In this document: positions 20,085 through 27,681 of the stretch, piece by piece | Position numbering within the stretch: position 1 is the first letter of the stretch | Layout: every line of letters starts with the position of its first letter | Assembly: GCF_010646885.2 (NCBI RefSeq) | Contig: NZ_CP050700.1 | Span: forward strand, 3,498,501 to 3,562,500 | Length of the DNA: 64,000 nucleotides | Source of the DNA: Desulfopila sp. IMCC35008 | GTDB lineage: Bacteria > Desulfobacterota > Desulfobulbia > Desulfobulbales > Desulfocapsaceae | Direction of reading: 5' to 3' | Made by a program: the position numbers and the translations under genes | The notes under the pieces: generated by a model | What the model saw: only the letters and a program-made list of their open reading frames with translations | Told to the model about the DNA's origin: nothing | The model's database searches: none

Positions 20085-20127
20085 GGCGGTCGGGTGCAGC
20101 TCTGTGCTCCGGCCGTCGCCTTTTTCA
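20085..20127 (+). terminator. Imperfect hairpin plus U-run between napA and napD
   Basis: GGCGGTCGGGTGCA and TGCTCCGGCCGTCGCC can fold into an imperfect stem around a short loop, followed directly by TTTTT. Within an operon this would act as a partial terminator or 3' processing/stability element, giving more napA than napDGH transcript. The stem has mismatches, so it is tentative. Confidence 0.4.
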
Positions 20128-20165
20128 CATACTATTAATTTTTACCACAGTAAGCCGGAGGCAAA

Positions 20166-20486
20166 ATGCCTATAGGTGGAGTTGTTATAACCAGCCGTCC
20201 CGAAAAGAAGAACGAGGTGCTGGCAGATCTTGAACAATACAAGGAGTTGGAGATCCACGGTGCGGATGAAAACGGTAATATTGTGGCCGTACTGGATACC
20301 GAGTCCTCGGAGGATATGGAGGCTGTAATCGATACCATCAATAAGCACCAATATATCCTTAATGTAGGTATGACGTACCTTAACACCGAAGATGAGGCAG
20401 ACCGTATGGCCACGGGCGAAAAACTCGCCAAGCCATTCGGTTTTCGTAAACCGGTCGGCCCCATCGAGATTGATACCGACGAATGA
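20166..20486 (+). CDS. napD: NapA maturation chaperone NapD
   Basis: 106 residues, cytoplasmic. The N-terminus (MPIGGVVITSRPEK) and the length match NapD, the small ferredoxin-fold protein that binds the NapA twin-arginine signal and holds back export until the molybdenum cofactor is inserted. The C-terminus carries about 20 extra residues beyond the usual core. GGAGG lies upstream. Its stop overlaps the napG start (ATGA). Confidence 0.88.
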   Translation: MPIGGVVITSRPEKKNEVLADLEQYKELEIHGADENGNIVAVLDTESSEDMEAVIDTINKHQYILNVGMTYLNTEDEADRMATGEKLAKPFGFRKPVGPIEIDTDE

Positions 20487-21076
20487 AACGTCGTTCTTTT
20501 CTGAAGGGACTGGCTGCCGCCGTAACCGGTTTGGCGTTTTCGCCGGGACACTCCAGCGCGAAGTTGCTGGCAAGTCCTGTCACAACCAACAGGTTACGGC
20601 CCCCCGGAGGTGTTCCGGAAGAGGTTTTTCCGGCCAAATGTATTCGCTGTGGGCGCTGTGTTGAAGTTTGTCCCTACCGCTCGGTTATCATGCTCGATAT
20701 CCGGGCTGGAGTACATGCAGGAACCCCTGTTATAGAGGCAGAAAAAATACCATGTTATCTCTGCATGAAGTGCGTCGATGTCTGCCCCACCGGAAGCCTG
20801 GAAAGAGTGAAGCAGGAAGACACACGAATGGGGCTGGCGATAATAGATAAATTCAGTTGTGCCGCCTGGAAAGGCCTGACACTTTGCAGGACCTGTTACG
20901 ACAAGTGCCCTTTTCCGGAAAGGGCTATACGGCTTGAACAACTGCGCCCTGTGGTCGAGGCTTCTCACTGTACCGGCTGCGGTTTATGTACAAACGCTTG
21001 TCCGATTACCCTGGCCGATGGTCGGAAAGCTATCAATATCGAGCCGATCTATGCCACCAGGAAGGTGACTCAATGA
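20483..21076 (+). CDS. napG: NapG periplasmic iron-sulfur protein
   Basis: 197 residues with a twin-arginine-type leader (KRRSFLKG). Four cysteine clusters suited to [4Fe-4S] centres follow: CIRCGRCVEVCP, CYLCMKCVDVCP, CRTCYDKCP and CTGCGLCTNACP. NapG works with membrane NapH as a quinol-oxidising module that feeds electrons towards NapA. It overlaps napD and napH by four bases each, indicating translational coupling. Confidence 0.9.
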   Translation: MKRRSFLKGLAAAVTGLAFSPGHSSAKLLASPVTTNRLRPPGGVPEEVFPAKCIRCGRCVEVCPYRSVIMLDIRAGVHAGTPVIEAEKIPCYLCMKCVDVCPTGSLERVKQEDTRMGLAIIDKFSCAAWKGLTLCRTCYDKCPFPERAIRLEQLRPVVEASHCTGCGLCTNACPITLADGRKAINIEPIYATRKVTQ

Positions 21077-21921
21077 AACCAAACGGTCACCCGGAACGGC
21101 AGTTACCAAACGGTAACAATGTCAACAAACACAAGGGATACAGTGGATTACGATTGATTGTTTTGTTTTGTGCATTCCTTGTTGTGTTGGTTAACCCGTT
21201 TATCAATTTTTACCTGCACAACAATTTTATTCAGGGCTGGTATCAATCCATCGGCATCGGATCGCTCTGGTTTGTTTCCCCTCTTGAGGGTTTGGAGAGC
21301 CTGTTGATAACAAAGTCGATCTATATGCCGTCGATCATCGGCATGGTTATCCCGTTTACCATCGCGCTGCTGCTCGGCCGGGTCTTTTGCTCCTGGATAT
21401 GTCCGGTCACATTTTTCCTGGAGCTAACCGACAGGCTGCGCAAGAAGATCTCGAAGCACGAAAAGCTCCGCAACAGGCTGGTCGTTGCGAAATGGGTGCT
21501 CTGGTTCACTCTGACTGCAGAGCTTGTAACCTCCATGGTGCTGGGTAAGCCCATTTTTGTTTTTCTCTCTCCACCGGGGCTGGTAGGCAGGGAAATCATG
21601 ATGCTCGTTTTTTTCGGATCGATGGCTTTTGAAGGTGTTCTTCTCATTGCGATCCTGCTGCTGGAATTCGTTACCAGGAGGTTCTTTTGCCGCACCTTCT
21701 GTCCGCTTGGCGCATTATTGGCCTTCATCGGTAGAAAAAGAAAGCTGATTGTCGAGTTTTTGCCTGAGAACTGCACCGGCTGCAGAAAATGTGAAAGGAG
21801 CTGCCCGATGGGACTTGTTCCCCAAAAAGACGAAGGCCGCAGTGCCTTCTGCTGGAACTGCGGGGAATGCATAGACAGCTGTGGGGAAAACAGTCTGAAG
21901 CTCAGTTGGCAAAACCCCTGA
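21073..21921 (+). CDS. napH: NapH membrane ferredoxin-type quinol dehydrogenase
   Basis: 282 residues with four membrane spans. Two cytoplasmic CxxxCP motifs (CSWICPVTFF, CRTFCPLGAL) and a C-terminal pair of [4Fe-4S] motifs (CTGCRKCERSCP, CWNCGECIDSC) are the NapH pattern. It oxidises quinol and passes electrons to NapG. I use ATG 21073, which overlaps the napG stop as ATGA; the frame is open further upstream but only inside napG. Codons 10-15 coincide with a perfect operator palindrome (21102-21117). No NapC or NapB gene is present, as expected for a NapM/GH system. Confidence 0.92.
   Translation: MKPNGHPERQLPNGNNVNKHKGYSGLRLIVLFCAFLVVLVNPFINFYLHNNFIQGWYQSIGIGSLWFVSPLEGLESLLITKSIYMPSIIGMVIPFTIALLLGRVFCSWICPVTFFLELTDRLRKKISKHEKLRNRLVVAKWVLWFTLTAELVTSMVLGKPIFVFLSPPGLVGREIMMLVFFGSMAFEGVLLIAILLLEFVTRRFFCRTFCPLGALLAFIGRKRKLIVEFLPENCTGCRKCERSCPMGLVPQKDEGRSAFCWNCGECIDSCGENSLKLSWQNP
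21102..21117. promoter_or_regulatory. Operator palindrome copy 3, inside napH
   Basis: GTTACCAAACGGTAAC, perfect arms identical to copies 1 and 2, but located within the first codons of napH and about 940 bases before the second sigma-54 promoter. It may be a remote or roadblock site, or a chance retention. Confidence 0.6.
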
Positions 21922-21925
21922 GAGT

Positions 21926-21941
21926 GTTACCAAGTGGTATC
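21926..21941. promoter_or_regulatory. Operator palindrome copy 4
   Basis: GTTACCAAGTGGTATC, 11 of 12 arm positions match copies 1-3. The symmetry extends outward (GAGTG ... CACTC). Centred about 117 bases before the predicted start of the second operon. Confidence 0.65.
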
Positions 21942-21957
21942 ACTCCTAACGCGGCAC

Positions 21958-21973
21958 GTTACCAGCGGGTAGC
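21958..21973. promoter_or_regulatory. Operator palindrome copy 5
   Basis: GTTACCAGCGGGTAGC, 11 of 12 arm positions match. It begins 32 bases after copy 4 (three helical turns), so two dimers would lie on the same DNA face, upstream of the second -24/-12 promoter. Confidence 0.6.
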
Positions 21974-22023
21974 GCAGAGACATTACACATCAGCCAACAT
22001 ACTGAAAGTATGGAGTTAAGCAA

Positions 22024-22040
22024 TTGGAATTAAACTTGCA
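22024..22040 (+). promoter_or_regulatory. Sigma-54 (-24/-12) promoter of the octaheme cytochrome operon
   Basis: TTGGAATTAAACTTGCA, with GG and GC exactly ten bases apart. Transcription would start near 22051, leaving a leader of about 74 bases that contains the hairpin at 22075-22120. Confidence 0.8.
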
Positions 22041-22074
22041 ATACTCATTAAAACCGAACTTTGAAAGAGAAGGC

Positions 22075-22120
22075 GACCTCCAGGTTCAGCCTCTCTCCAA
22101 CCTGAACTTCCAAGGAGGTC
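22075..22120 (+). promoter_or_regulatory. Leader hairpin masking the ribosome-binding site
   Basis: GACCTCC plus AGGTTCAG (22075-22089) can pair with CTGAACTT (22102-22109) and GGAGGTC (22114-22120), giving 15 pairs (one G-U) with a 12-base loop and a 4-base bulge. The 3' arm contains the Shine-Dalgarno sequence of the tetraheme gene starting at 22125. Confidence 0.6.
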
Positions 22121-22124
22121 TCAC

Positions 22125-22670
22125 GTGCATAAGGAGTCAAGATCCAAATATAACTCCCACCTGATCAGGCTGATAATAGCATTGATCATTTTCGGAGTTG
22201 CGGGCTTCTTTGCCCGGAAGGTCTTTATACCCGATTCCATGGGAGAGTACGGTCACTACCGCGGTGCCGACATTGAAGACCAGAAGAGCATACCAATACG
22301 GCTTGGTACAAATGATTCCTGCTTTCAATGCCACAAACCTGTTCGCACAATTCATAAAAGCGGAGTCCATAAGACGGTTTCCTGCGAGGTCTGCCATGGC
22401 CCTTACGGCAACCACATTGCAGACGGCAAAAAAATCGGCACTATGCCTGTCAAACGTGACCAGGAGATTAGCCAACTCTGCCTGCGCTGTCACAACAAGG
22501 TTATCCAGGCCAGGCCACGTAAGTCGATAAGGATGGTTGGTCTTCCTGAACATCTTGAGCAGAAACAGGTTCGGATGACCCATACCTGCAATCAATGCCA
22601 CATGGTTCACGATCCGCTGATGTGGATTAACCAGGCACGGGAAATGATGGGCTTAACGGAGGTACAGTAG
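22125..22670 (+). CDS. Membrane-anchored tetraheme cytochrome c
   Basis: 181 residues starting at GTG, with AAGGAGG five bases upstream. One N-terminal membrane span (about 12-31: LIRLIIALIIFGVAGFFA) anchors a periplasmic domain with four CXXCH sites: CFQCH, CEVCH, CLRCH and CNQCH. This layout resembles the NapC/NrfH role of carrying electrons from the membrane to a periplasmic multiheme reductase, although the heme spacing is not obviously NapC-like. It heads the operon that ends with the octaheme cytochrome, for which it is the probable electron donor (inference). Confidence 0.85.
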   Translation: MHKESRSKYNSHLIRLIIALIIFGVAGFFARKVFIPDSMGEYGHYRGADIEDQKSIPIRLGTNDSCFQCHKPVRTIHKSGVHKTVSCEVCHGPYGNHIADGKKIGTMPVKRDQEISQLCLRCHNKVIQARPRKSIRMVGLPEHLEQKQVRMTHTCNQCHMVHDPLMWINQAREMMGLTEVQ

Positions 22671-22672
22671 CA

Positions 22673-23473
22673 ATGGAAGATATCAAAAAACAAATACAAC
22701 AGGACCGCAGGACCTTTATCAAGAAAGTCCTCGGCGGCTCGATCGCCGGCTCCCTGCTCCTTGTCATCCCGATGCCAGCCACGACCCGGCAGTATGTCGA
22801 ACAGATCCCAGGCATGCAGGATGAAAAGGGCGTCTTTACCAGTAAGCGGTTCGCCTTCGTGGTTGACATCACCGCCTGTATCGGTTGCGGCTCCTGCTGT
22901 ATTGCCGACAAGGCCGAATACAATGTTCCCGACGGTAACTATCGTACCTGGGTGGAGCGCTATATCATAGATGACCACGATCAGGTCTACGTCGACTCAC
23001 CAAACGGCGGCCTGGACGGCTACACCAAACCACGCGAAGGGCTGCCACACCCGACAAGAGACACCTTCTTTGTCCCCAAGCTCTGTAATATGTGTGAAAA
23101 GCCTTCCTGCACCCAGGTTTGCCCTGTCGGGGCCACCTACAAGACGGAAGACGGATTCGTGCTCGTCGACAAGACCCGCTGTGTCGCCTGTTCCTATTGT
23201 ATCCAGGCCTGTCCATACTCCGTTCGATTCATCAACCCTGAAACCAGAACTGCGGAAAAATGTACCTGGTGTTATCACCGTGTCCGTAAAGGGCTGTTAC
23301 CTGCATGTGTCACAGTCTGTCCGGTAGGTGCCCGTAAATTCGGTGATCTCAACGACAAGACATCCGAGGTCTGGAAGATCTTACACGAACCCCACGTTAT
23401 TTCCGTCCTTAAACCCGATATGGGCAATGAGCCCGCTCTCCATTATGTGGGCTTACGAAGGGAGGTGGTCTAA
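22673..23473 (+). CDS. NrfC-like periplasmic ferredoxin subunit with Tat signal
   Basis: 266 residues. A twin-arginine leader (DRRTFIKKVLGG) is followed by four cysteine clusters typical of the DmsB/NrfC family: CIGCGSCC, CNMCEKPSCTQVCP, CVACSYCIQACP and CTWCYHRV...CVTVCP. Such proteins carry four [4Fe-4S] centres and form a complex with an NrfD-type membrane subunit. The stop overlaps the start of that subunit (TAATG), two bases after the tetraheme gene there is a good ribosome-binding site GGAGG. Role inferred: electron relay from the NrfD-like subunit to the tetraheme cytochrome. Confidence 0.88.
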   Translation: MEDIKKQIQQDRRTFIKKVLGGSIAGSLLLVIPMPATTRQYVEQIPGMQDEKGVFTSKRFAFVVDITACIGCGSCCIADKAEYNVPDGNYRTWVERYIIDDHDQVYVDSPNGGLDGYTKPREGLPHPTRDTFFVPKLCNMCEKPSCTQVCPVGATYKTEDGFVLVDKTRCVACSYCIQACPYSVRFINPETRTAEKCTWCYHRVRKGLLPACVTVCPVGARKFGDLNDKTSEVWKILHEPHVISVLKPDMGNEPALHYVGLRREVV

Positions 23474-24669
23474 TGAGCGCTGTCGTGCACCACGGTGATG
23501 CCGTATCCGCTTTAACCAATTATGTCTTTCCCAACGACCTTCATATCCACTGGTCGCTGATGATTGTTCTCTATCCCTATATAACCGGTATTGTTGCCGG
23601 AGCCTTCATTGTCTCGTCTCTCTACCATGTCTTCGGGATCAAGGAGCTTAAACCAATCTCACGCTATTCGCTGGTCTTTGCCCTGGCTTTTCTCTGCTGT
23701 GCCACCTGGCCGCTATTGCTCCACCTGGGTCATCCGGAGAGGTCGTTCAACATGTTTCTGACCCCGAATCCGACATCCGCCATGGCGGGGTTCGGATATA
23801 TCTATTCTGCCTACTTTATCCTGTTGCTCCATGAAATCCTGTTCATCTATCGTCCGACCATGGTCGGGTTGTGGATGCAGTCGAAGGGGATCATGAGGGC
23901 GATATACGCGTTTCTCGCCTTTTTTAATGACAACGTCTCAAAAGAGTCGCTGGCACTGGATCACAAGATCATTAATTTCCTGGCTGGTATCGGCATTCCC
24001 ATGGCCTGTGTCCTGCACGGCTATGTCGGTTTTATCTTCGGTGGTATAAAGGCGAATCCCCTCTGGGCAACGCCGCTCATGCCTGTCATCTTCCTTTTGT
24101 CCGCCTGTGTCTCCGGTATCTCCGGCATTATCTTCTCGTATGTACTGATCATGAAGATGACCGGCAGGAAGGTCGATATCAAATGTGTACGCACCTCCAT
24201 AAAGTTCTTATGGGGCTTTTTCATCCTCGATTTCGTCTTCGAAATGCTTGAAGTATTCAGTCATGCCTATATGTCGACCCATCATTGGCATGTACTTGAG
24301 AGCCTGTTATGGGGGCCGCTTTACACCACCTACTGGGTACTGCAGGTCAAGATTTTCTCGGTTATTCCCTTCTTTCTTCTCATGTGGCTCTGCCTCTTTA
24401 AGGTAAAAGACCGAATCGTCCTGTTCATTGCCCCTATCGTTTCCTTTATGATCCTCATACAGGTACTCCTCATGCGCTGGAATGTCGTTATCGGCGGTCA
24501 GCTCATGTCCAACTCCACCAGGGGACAGGTGTTTTTTACCCCTGAATGGATGGGTCGGGAGGGAATCCTTGCTGCCATCATCGTGATGTCGGCACCGATC
24601 ATTATACTTTTTATCTTATCGAAAATATTCCCGTTATGGATGGAGGAAGAAGCGACGGATGCATCCTGA
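23473..24669 (+). CDS. NrfD/PsrC-like membrane subunit
   Basis: 398 residues with about ten hydrophobic spans and no cofactor-binding motifs, as in NrfD/PsrC quinol-interacting subunits. Near the N-terminus, YITGIVAGAFIVSSLYHVFG and the LLHLGHPERSFNMF stretch match the family. It would oxidise menaquinol and hand electrons to the ferredoxin subunit encoded immediately upstream, with which it overlaps by one base. Confidence 0.87.
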   Translation: MSAVVHHGDAVSALTNYVFPNDLHIHWSLMIVLYPYITGIVAGAFIVSSLYHVFGIKELKPISRYSLVFALAFLCCATWPLLLHLGHPERSFNMFLTPNPTSAMAGFGYIYSAYFILLLHEILFIYRPTMVGLWMQSKGIMRAIYAFLAFFNDNVSKESLALDHKIINFLAGIGIPMACVLHGYVGFIFGGIKANPLWATPLMPVIFLLSACVSGISGIIFSYVLIMKMTGRKVDIKCVRTSIKFLWGFFILDFVFEMLEVFSHAYMSTHHWHVLESLLWGPLYTTYWVLQVKIFSVIPFFLLMWLCLFKVKDRIVLFIAPIVSFMILIQVLLMRWNVVIGGQLMSNSTRGQVFFTPEWMGREGILAAIIVMSAPIIILFILSKIFPLWMEEEATDAS

Positions 24670-24812
24670 TATCGGTCACTTCAAAAATGAGAAACCACTA
24701 AATGTCTCACCAACACACACTACAGGAGGAGAAAAAAGTACCGGAAAGAGCTTGCGGTTTGCCGGGTCCACCTGGCAATCAGAGACGTAACCCATTATTA
24801 GGAGGAAGTAAA

Positions 24813-26399
24813 ATGCAACATTGGAGTAGAGTGCTTTGCATGATGATCCTCGGACTTTTCATTGCTGTTCCGGCTTTTGCTACCACAAAAGTCTCTATGG
24901 ACGTCACCAACGAAAAGAACAAGGAAATCAATGTTAAATGCATTAACTGCCATCTCAAGGAGAACAATTCCATGGTTCAGCAATGGAAAAATTCTCCGCA
25001 CGCAGCAGGCCGTGACGGTGCAGTTGCCTGTTACAACTGTCATGCGGCAGACGAGGGTGATATCACCGGTTACATGCATGAGGGAGCTTTTATCAAGACT
25101 GTCCAGAGCCCGAAAGACTGTGGCTACTGTCATGAGCGTGAAGTCAAGGAACAGCAGGTTTCTCACCATGCGGCAGCCGGTCGGATCATGGCGTCACTGG
25201 ACAACGTGCTTGGTGAAGTCATCTGTTCTCTGGAAGACAAGGCCGATGCCGCAAATGGCTGCTGGCAATGTCACGGTTCCAACCTTACGGTCTTAAAAGA
25301 CGACAAAGGTACAACGCTCAAGAACGAAGCCGGTGCGGTCATGTTCGATCCTATGACCTACCCGAACTCCGGCGTTGGTCGCCTGAACCCCGACGGATAT
25401 GCCGGCACCTGCAACGCCTGTCATGGCAAGCACAGTTTCCGTGCCTCTACCGCCCGTCAACCCGAAAACTGTGGCAAATGTCACCTTGGGCCGGATCACC
25501 CACAGATGGAGATTTACAACGAGTCCAAGCATGGTATCGCGTATAACGCAGCTTCACGCGAACATGGCATGAACGGCATGAATATCATGAAGGCAGGAAA
25601 ATGGGTGCTGGGCAAGGATTACTATACTGCACCGACCTGTGCGACCTGTCACCTCGGCGCTTACATGAAGTCCGACGGCTCCGTTTCCCAGAATACTCAT
25701 AACGTTGGCGACAGGATCTCCTGGACCCTGCGCCCTCAGGTATCGGTTAAACTTAACAGAGCAATCTTCTCTGACGGTACCGAAAAAGATATTCCTGGTG
25801 AAATTGCTCCACAACCTGGCTCTGAAGTCAAGTACAAGGAATTCAAGATGACTGGCGGCAAATGGAAAACTGTCCCGGTCGAAAAAGAAGCTGTTGAGGT
25901 CTGGAGTTGGGAAGACCGCCGGAACAACATGAAGGGTGTCTGTAAGCAATGTCACGGTGCCCAGAAAATTGACAACCATTACAAGCAGTTCGACGCGCTT
26001 GTGGTAACGTATAATGAAAAGTTTGCCAAGCCGGCACAGAAGCTGTACGGAATGGCCATGAAAGACGGACTGATTTACGGTTCTACCTTCCATACCGAAC
26101 TCGGCTGGCACTGGTGGGAACTCTGGCACCACGAGGGTCGTCGTGCACGTCACGGTGCGGCCATGAGCGGACCGGATTATACCCATTGGCACGGTATGTA
26201 CGATGTCGCTCACAACTTCTACTTCAAGTTTATTCCGGAACTGATGCATCTCGCAGAAAAACACGGACAAGCAGAGAAGTATGAGAAAGTCGTCGGTGAG
26301 CTTCTTGCCAAGCCGGAGCATGCCTGGTACAAGAAGGGCTTTGATGCAGACGTAATGGAAGCAATCAAGGCGGAACAGAAGGAACGCTATAAGCAGTAA
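24813..26399 (+). CDS. Octaheme cytochrome c of the hydroxylamine oxidoreductase family
   Basis: 528 residues with signal peptide (cleavage near AFA-TT, about residue 23) and eight CXXCH sites at Cys43, 73, 103, 150, 200, 220, 276 and 377. The heme-6 context CGKCHLGPDHPQ followed by SKHGI, and the C-terminal WHHEGRRARHGAA and DYTHWHG segments, are characteristic of the HAO family. Members without the heme-crosslinking tyrosine work reductively on nitrite or hydroxylamine; Tyr456 lies in the region after the last heme, but whether it aligns with the crosslinking residue I cannot tell. The linkage to Nap and to NrfCD-like and tetraheme electron donors points to reduction of nitrite towards ammonium (inference). 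The start at 24813 follows GGAGG by seven bases; an upstream in-frame extension to 24702 has no signal peptide and is rejected. Confidence 0.9.
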   Translation: MQHWSRVLCMMILGLFIAVPAFATTKVSMDVTNEKNKEINVKCINCHLKENNSMVQQWKNSPHAAGRDGAVACYNCHAADEGDITGYMHEGAFIKTVQSPKDCGYCHEREVKEQQVSHHAAAGRIMASLDNVLGEVICSLEDKADAANGCWQCHGSNLTVLKDDKGTTLKNEAGAVMFDPMTYPNSGVGRLNPDGYAGTCNACHGKHSFRASTARQPENCGKCHLGPDHPQMEIYNESKHGIAYNAASREHGMNGMNIMKAGKWVLGKDYYTAPTCATCHLGAYMKSDGSVSQNTHNVGDRISWTLRPQVSVKLNRAIFSDGTEKDIPGEIAPQPGSEVKYKEFKMTGGKWKTVPVEKEAVEVWSWEDRRNNMKGVCKQCHGAQKIDNHYKQFDALVVTYNEKFAKPAQKLYGMAMKDGLIYGSTFHTELGWHWWELWHHEGRRARHGAAMSGPDYTHWHGMYDVAHNFYFKFIPELMHLAEKHGQAEKYEKVVGELLAKPEHAWYKKGFDADVMEAIKAEQKERYKQ

Positions 26400-26428
26400 C
26401 AGCGCCTCCTTTAACCGAGCTCTATCCA

Positions 26429-26456
26429 GCCCCGGTACCTTCAGCAGTACCGGGGC
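26429..26456 (+). terminator. Terminator hairpin after the octaheme gene
   Basis: Perfect arms GCCCCGGTAC and GTACCGGGGC around an 8-base loop, 30 bases after the octaheme stop. The following GTTCTT is only a weak U-run. It likely ends the second sigma-54 operon or separates it from the next two genes. Confidence 0.7.
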
Positions 26457-26470
26457 GTTCTTAAAATAAA

Positions 26471-27100
26471 ATGAATGACATGAAAAATAAAGCTTCCCTG
26501 CTCTTCGGACTTATCATATTCGTATTATATACCACGAATCTCTCGGCAACCACTGTTGACCAGGAGCTGGACCGTATTGCCGGTGAGGTAGCCGGACTTA
26601 AACTTGGTTTTGGCACCTACATCCTCGGTTCCTCTTTAAACGACAGTCAGAAGAAGATGGCTGCCCGATCACCCGTCGATAAGGCGATGCAAGGCACCCA
26701 TAAATTTCAGGACGGTGAGGTTTTTGTCGTTGTCTCGAGTGACAATGGCATTATTCTCGGTATCTATAAAGAATATCCGGAAGCAACCAGAAAACAGATG
26801 AAATCGATCATTGGAGATCTCATGTTCAGACATGGCGAACCGACGGCCATGGCCCACGATAAAATTGTCTACTGGACCTACAATAAATCAGGCAAGATCT
26901 CACAGGACGAATTCGACTTCGCCAGACAAAGCGGTGGTGCTGAAAGCCTGGTAACAGTCAAGCTCTCCAGCTCCGGCAAAATATTTACTGAAAAGGAAGA
27001 AGACAATACGATATCATCTGTTTATGTGATGATCACTTCCGATCCCTTGTCAAAATTGTTCCTGGCTAAAGGTTCGTCTAATAAAGTAACGAAGAAATGA
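26471..27100 (+). CDS. Hypothetical periplasmic protein
   Basis: 209 residues with a signal peptide (cleavage near LSA-TT, about residue 27). The mature part has no Cys and no heme motif. It is of mixed alpha/beta character with a patch KMAARSPVDKAMQGTH. No family recognised. It follows the octaheme gene after the hairpin at 26429 and overlaps the next lipoprotein gene by four bases (ATGA), so the two are translated together. A periplasmic partner or chaperone for the multiheme system is possible but unproven. Confidence 0.65.
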   Translation: MNDMKNKASLLFGLIIFVLYTTNLSATTVDQELDRIAGEVAGLKLGFGTYILGSSLNDSQKKMAARSPVDKAMQGTHKFQDGEVFVVVSSDNGIILGIYKEYPEATRKQMKSIIGDLMFRHGEPTAMAHDKIVYWTYNKSGKISQDEFDFARQSGGAESLVTVKLSSSGKIFTEKEEDNTISSVYVMITSDPLSKLFLAKGSSNKVTKK

Positions 27101-27333
27101 AAATAAAAGATTGCCTCATCATCGTTGCAGCAGCCCTTCTTTTTTCTTTAGCAGGGGGCTGCAGCGTACATCAGGAAAAAACCGAAAAATACCCGCGTAA
27201 ACCGGCAGACGATCCGGAAAGAAAATCAGGACCGGCCATGTTTTTTTATGAGGCGGCAGAGAAAGATGCCGACCTGAACAATATCATAGTCACTCCTCCA
27301 CCCTCATCAAAAGAGGTTAAAACGACACCCTGA
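27097..27333 (+). CDS. Small lipoprotein
   Basis: 78 residues with a clear lipobox: LAGGC, lipidated cysteine at about residue 22. The mature part is about 56 residues, charged and Pro-rich at the end (TPPPSSKEVKTTP). It overlaps the preceding periplasmic gene. Function unknown; probably anchored in the outer membrane because the residue after the cysteine is Ser. Confidence 0.65.
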   Translation: MKIKDCLIIVAAALLFSLAGGCSVHQEKTEKYPRKPADDPERKSGPAMFFYEAAEKDADLNNIIVTPPPSSKEVKTTP

Positions 27334-27681
27334 AGCTGCTGACGTTCTCGCGAGAATCCCCAAGACCTGTTCCGCACTGTTTGCCATTCCTGACAAAGTA
27401 AGTATACTAAATATAGAGGGTCACAATAACAAGTAGTTATGACCTTCAGCACCTCCGTGCGAATGTACACTTGGCTGTATCCGTCCAATTTGAAAGGCAA
27501 CTGCAGACGGGTATGCACATGAGCCTCCTGCGCTTCCCGCCCGGTAGTTCCCTATTGAGGGGGCACGTCATGACACATGCCAGTCCAAGGATCCCAACTT
27601 CTCGCCACTTTCATATCATTTTCAGCATATACGCATACGTATTCCGGTATTGTCAAATGGTTAACTCAATGAGGTGAAATC
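27334..27681 (+). promoter_or_regulatory. Intergenic region with promoter for the amino-acid dehydrogenase
   Basis: A sigma-70-like promoter TTGCCA (27381-27386), 16-base spacer, TATACT (27403-27408) faces the dehydrogenase and would give a leader of about 265 bases. Before it lies the 12-base palindrome TTCTCGCGAGAA (27345-27356). Just after the predicted start is a small inverted repeat (27419-27444; GGTCA/TAAC arms with a 3-base bulge). The long leader may be regulatory, but I recognise no known riboswitch. Confidence 0.5.

Noticed and set aside
24743..24755. Sigma-54-like GG...TTGC before the octaheme gene
   Set aside because: GG and GC are nine bases apart instead of ten.
24702..24812. 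N-terminal extension of the octaheme cytochrome
   Set aside because: The ATG at 24813 has GGAGG at good spacing and begins a normal signal peptide; the extension would bury it behind 37 polar residues.
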